DNA from: Nitrospira sp. CG24A
GTDB taxonomy: Bacteria > Nitrospirota > Nitrospiria > Nitrospirales > Nitrospiraceae
NCBI GenBank assembly: GCA_002869925.2
Contig: NEWT02000037.1
Coordinates: 241,231-305,230, forward strand
Direction of reading: 5' to 3'
DNA: 64,000 nt
The notes beneath the pieces are model-generated. The model was not told the origin of the DNA and ran no database searches. It saw only the letters and a program-made list of their open reading frames with translations. Positions 62,311 through 64,000 of this stretch are shown one piece after another (the stretch's first letter is position 1; every line of letters starts with the position of its first letter). Made by a program: the position numbers and the translations under genes.

Positions 62311-62994
62311 GTGCGTATAGCCCTGCTGTTGATCATTGTCGCTATCGTCGTATTCGGTCCGCAACTATGGACCAGGCGGGTGTTTGCCCGGCATAGTGTG
62401 CCCCATTCTGACTATCCGGGAACGGGGGCGGAGTTGGCGCGGCACCTGCTCGATCGACTCGACATGCAGCACATCAAGGTGGAGATGACCGAGCAGGGCG
62501 ATCATTACGACCCTGAGGCCAAGGCTGTCCGTCTGACGCCCGATAAATTCGATGGGAAGTCCCTTACCGCTATCACCGTGGCTGCTCATGAGGTCGGGCA
62601 TGCCATTCAACACCATACGGGCTACCAGCCGTTTGCGGAACGCACGCGACTTGTGCGGGTCGCGCAGGGGGCGGAAAAGCTTGGAGGGGTCGTGATGATG
62701 GGCATTCCAATTGCCGCGGCGCTGGCGCAGACTCCTGTGGCGGGTGTGGTCGTCCTGGTTGCCGGGATGGCGACGATGGGGATTTCCACACTCGTGCATC
62801 TTGTCACGCTTCCAGTCGAGTGGGACGCCAGCTTCCGGCGTGCACTGCCGATGCTCCAGCAAAGGAACTACCTGTCGCCTCAAGACGAGCAGGGGGCCCG
62901 CCGCATCCTCACCGCGGCTGCCCTGACATACGTGGCCGCCTCCCTCGCGAGTCTGCTGAACCTATGGCGGTGGATCGCTTTCCTACGGCGATAG
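62311..62994 (+). CDS. Membrane zinc metallopeptidase (YugP type)
   Basis: 227 residues from the GTG at 62311. N-terminal transmembrane helix (RIALLLIIVAIVVFGPQLW), then a cytosolic part with GTGAELARHLLDRL, the zinc site AAHEVGHAIQHHTGY and, after two further helices, a region with PVEWDASFRRAL. It belongs to the neutral zinc peptidase (Peptidase_M membrane, YugP) family. The substrate is unknown. Confidence 0.85.
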   Translation: MRIALLLIIVAIVVFGPQLWTRRVFARHSVPHSDYPGTGAELARHLLDRLDMQHIKVEMTEQGDHYDPEAKAVRLTPDKFDGKSLTAITVAAHEVGHAIQHHTGYQPFAERTRLVRVAQGAEKLGGVVMMGIPIAAALAQTPVAGVVVLVAGMATMGISTLVHLVTLPVEWDASFRRALPMLQQRNYLSPQDEQGARRILTAAALTYVAASLASLLNLWRWIAFLRR

Positions 62995-63202
62995 GCGCCG
63001 TCACTGTCGCGGAATGTTTTCAGAAAAGTTCTGTGCAGGGCTAACCAACCCCCAGGGCTTTGCGCCATTGAAATTCACAATCCAGGACTGGTTGGTCTTG
63101 GGTGCCAGAAAGTCTTTGAAAGCCATGCGCCCGGCTGATGTGTTCGCTCAGTGAGCCAGGATTTCTGATCCTGAAGACGTAGGGATGATGGGTTGGCCAG
63201 GG

Positions 63203-63385
63203 TCAGATGACTTGAAAGGGATCACGGGTATTCGCGGCAACCAACTCACCGCAGGCAGTACAGTGATAGTTATCCGTCAAATAATCGTTGTTATTGTGTT
63301 CCAATTCCAGGTGCAGATGCCGACAAGGTGCATTGTCCCCCTCTGCCCACTTCTCGCGTAACGCAGCAGCTTGTGATTTGGTCAT
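63203..63385 (-). CDS. Small zinc-ribbon-like protein
   Basis: 60 residues from the ATG at 63385, which has GGAGGT upstream. A helical N-terminus is followed by CRHLHLELE and YHCTACGEL, so a Cys/His and a CxxC pair could bind one zinc. No family recognised. Confidence 0.68.
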   Translation of the reverse strand: MTKSQAAALREKWAEGDNAPCRHLHLELEHNNNDYLTDNYHCTACGELVAANTRDPFQVI

Positions 63386-63676
63386 GATATCCACCTCCAT
63401 AGCCTGACATCATTGTTCAACCAATTATCATCTAACAAACTGGTCAACGAGATCAACAGAAGACTGTCCCTGCCCCAATTAATTTCTTGGCTGTGTGTTA
63501 AATATTGTACACCATCCTTGCCGTGTCGAGTGACTTCAGAGTCTCTCGTTGTCGGGGCTGTCGGATAAATAATGATCATGAGATAGGGTTGAGAATGGCA
63601 TCTGCGTTGATTCTATGCTCCTGGAGCAGAGCGTTGGAGGGGAGCGGCGTGCCCTTCTTACTCGCAGAATAGAGGA
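63386..63676. other. Intergenic region without recognised gene
   Basis: No convincing frame. The A+T-rich stretch upstream of the zinc-ribbon gene probably contains its promoter. Nothing else seen. Confidence 0.45.
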
Positions 63677-63774
63677 GGGGATGGAGGCTGATGATTTTCT
63701 GTGCTCGCGCAACGCGCGGTCGATGACTCCCCTCGTTGAACGCGCGCAGTGGAAGATCAATCAGCCCCCATCCC
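63677..63774. repeat. Repeat element B5 (divergent arms)
   Basis: Arms GGGGATGGAGGCTGAT and ATCAGCCCCCATCCC pair with a small bulge. Core segments TGTGCTCGCGCAACGCGCGG and CTCGTTGAACGCGCGCAG match the other B copies. Confidence 0.7.
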
Positions 63775-63906
63775 TGAAGAGATAACGAGCTAGCTCGGAG
63801 GGAGCGTTTATATCGTTCGACGCGCGCAGTAAAGGGCAGCCTCGGTCGCTCCTTTGGTTAAGATGCTCCCATTTCTTAGAGAGGCGAAAAGCGAACACGG
63901 AGAGAT
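63775..63906. other. Intergenic region with a further core-like segment
   Basis: TCGTTCGACGCGCGCAGTAA near 63816 repeats half of the B core without arms. Otherwise nothing seen. Confidence 0.4.
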
Positions 63907-64000
63907 CTATCCAGGCCCCTCCTGGGGCTCAACTTTGCCGGAACCAGAAGCCTGTATAGCTGGGAATACTGGGCCTTCAACACCTGAACGCGATGCCAAT
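63907..64000 (-). CDS. Possible C-terminal end of a gene entering the window
   Basis: On the minus strand, a frame open from the right edge ends at TAG (63907-63909) after 30 codons with a Gly/Pro/Glu-rich tail (VEGPVFPAIQASGSGKVEPQ). It could be the last residues of a gene that begins outside. Too short to identify. Confidence 0.25.
   Translation of the reverse strand, partial: LASRSGVEGPVFPAIQASGSGKVEPQEGPG

Overview
The window looks like bacterial chromosome from a Nitrospira-like organism (phylum Nitrospirota). This rests on the mix of genes, the moderately high G+C codon use and the dispersed intergenic repeats, not on any marker gene, so it is an inference. Nearly all genes are core or conserved hypothetical. 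I see no prophage, CRISPR array or intact insertion sequence.

Layout. 1-1.7 kb: 3' end of a PilY1-like pilus protein and a coupled Ig/cadherin-like lipoprotein. 1.8-4.4 kb: phoH, ybeY, ftsY. 4.5-9.7 kb: a double-receiver response regulator, an M1-like peptidase, a TolB-like propeller protein and a PAP2 phosphatase. 9.8-11 kb: a truncated ArnT-like glycosyltransferase abutting a GIY-YIG remnant, then tRNA-Ala(CGC). 11-13 kb: purM-purN. 13-18.3 kb: a response regulator with a C-terminal cysteine motif, then an NtrY/NtrX-type two-component pair and a DUF1844 gene. 18.7-24.9 kb: mazG, small membrane proteins, a decayed toxin-antitoxin pair, hemG and hemE. 25-31.4 kb: HEAT-repeat proteins, a glycogen phosphorylase and a hypothetical. 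31.4-34.6 kb: a purL lacking its N-terminal half, then purF. 34.8-39 kb: a thioredoxin-like protein and a coupled run (metallo-beta-lactamase-like, TPR, hypothetical, methyltransferase). 39.5-52.7 kb: recG, Ppx/GppA phosphatase, recQ, a four-helix bundle gene, thrH, a YkgJ-type cysteine cluster protein, a DUF218 protein, an EVE-domain protein and a short metallopeptidase. 53.2-56.8 kb: saccharopine-dehydrogenase-like and ALDH7-like genes with a VOC protein, suggesting lysine catabolism. 57-63.4 kb: a DUF1264 lipoprotein, a cytochrome c, a CYTH-CHAD protein, an atypical OmpR-type regulator, a HAD-like protein, a CBS protein, a membrane zinc protease and a small zinc-ribbon-like protein.

The most striking content lies between the genes. 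At least six families of structured repeats occur. Family A (nine copies, about 125 bp, A-tract on one side and T-tract on the other) starts within a base or two of a stop codon in six copies, always with the same end towards the gene. Family B (five copies) has a constant core and arms that change together so that pairing is kept. It is nested inside family A twice. Family C is made of degenerate GTGAAA units facing TTTCAC units. It supplies the start codon of purF and a stop codon of a HEAT gene. Family F supplies the stop codons of three genes around the four-helix bundle gene. Family A also marks the breakpoint of the truncated purL. These repeats appear to shape gene ends here and are the best candidate for something undescribed.
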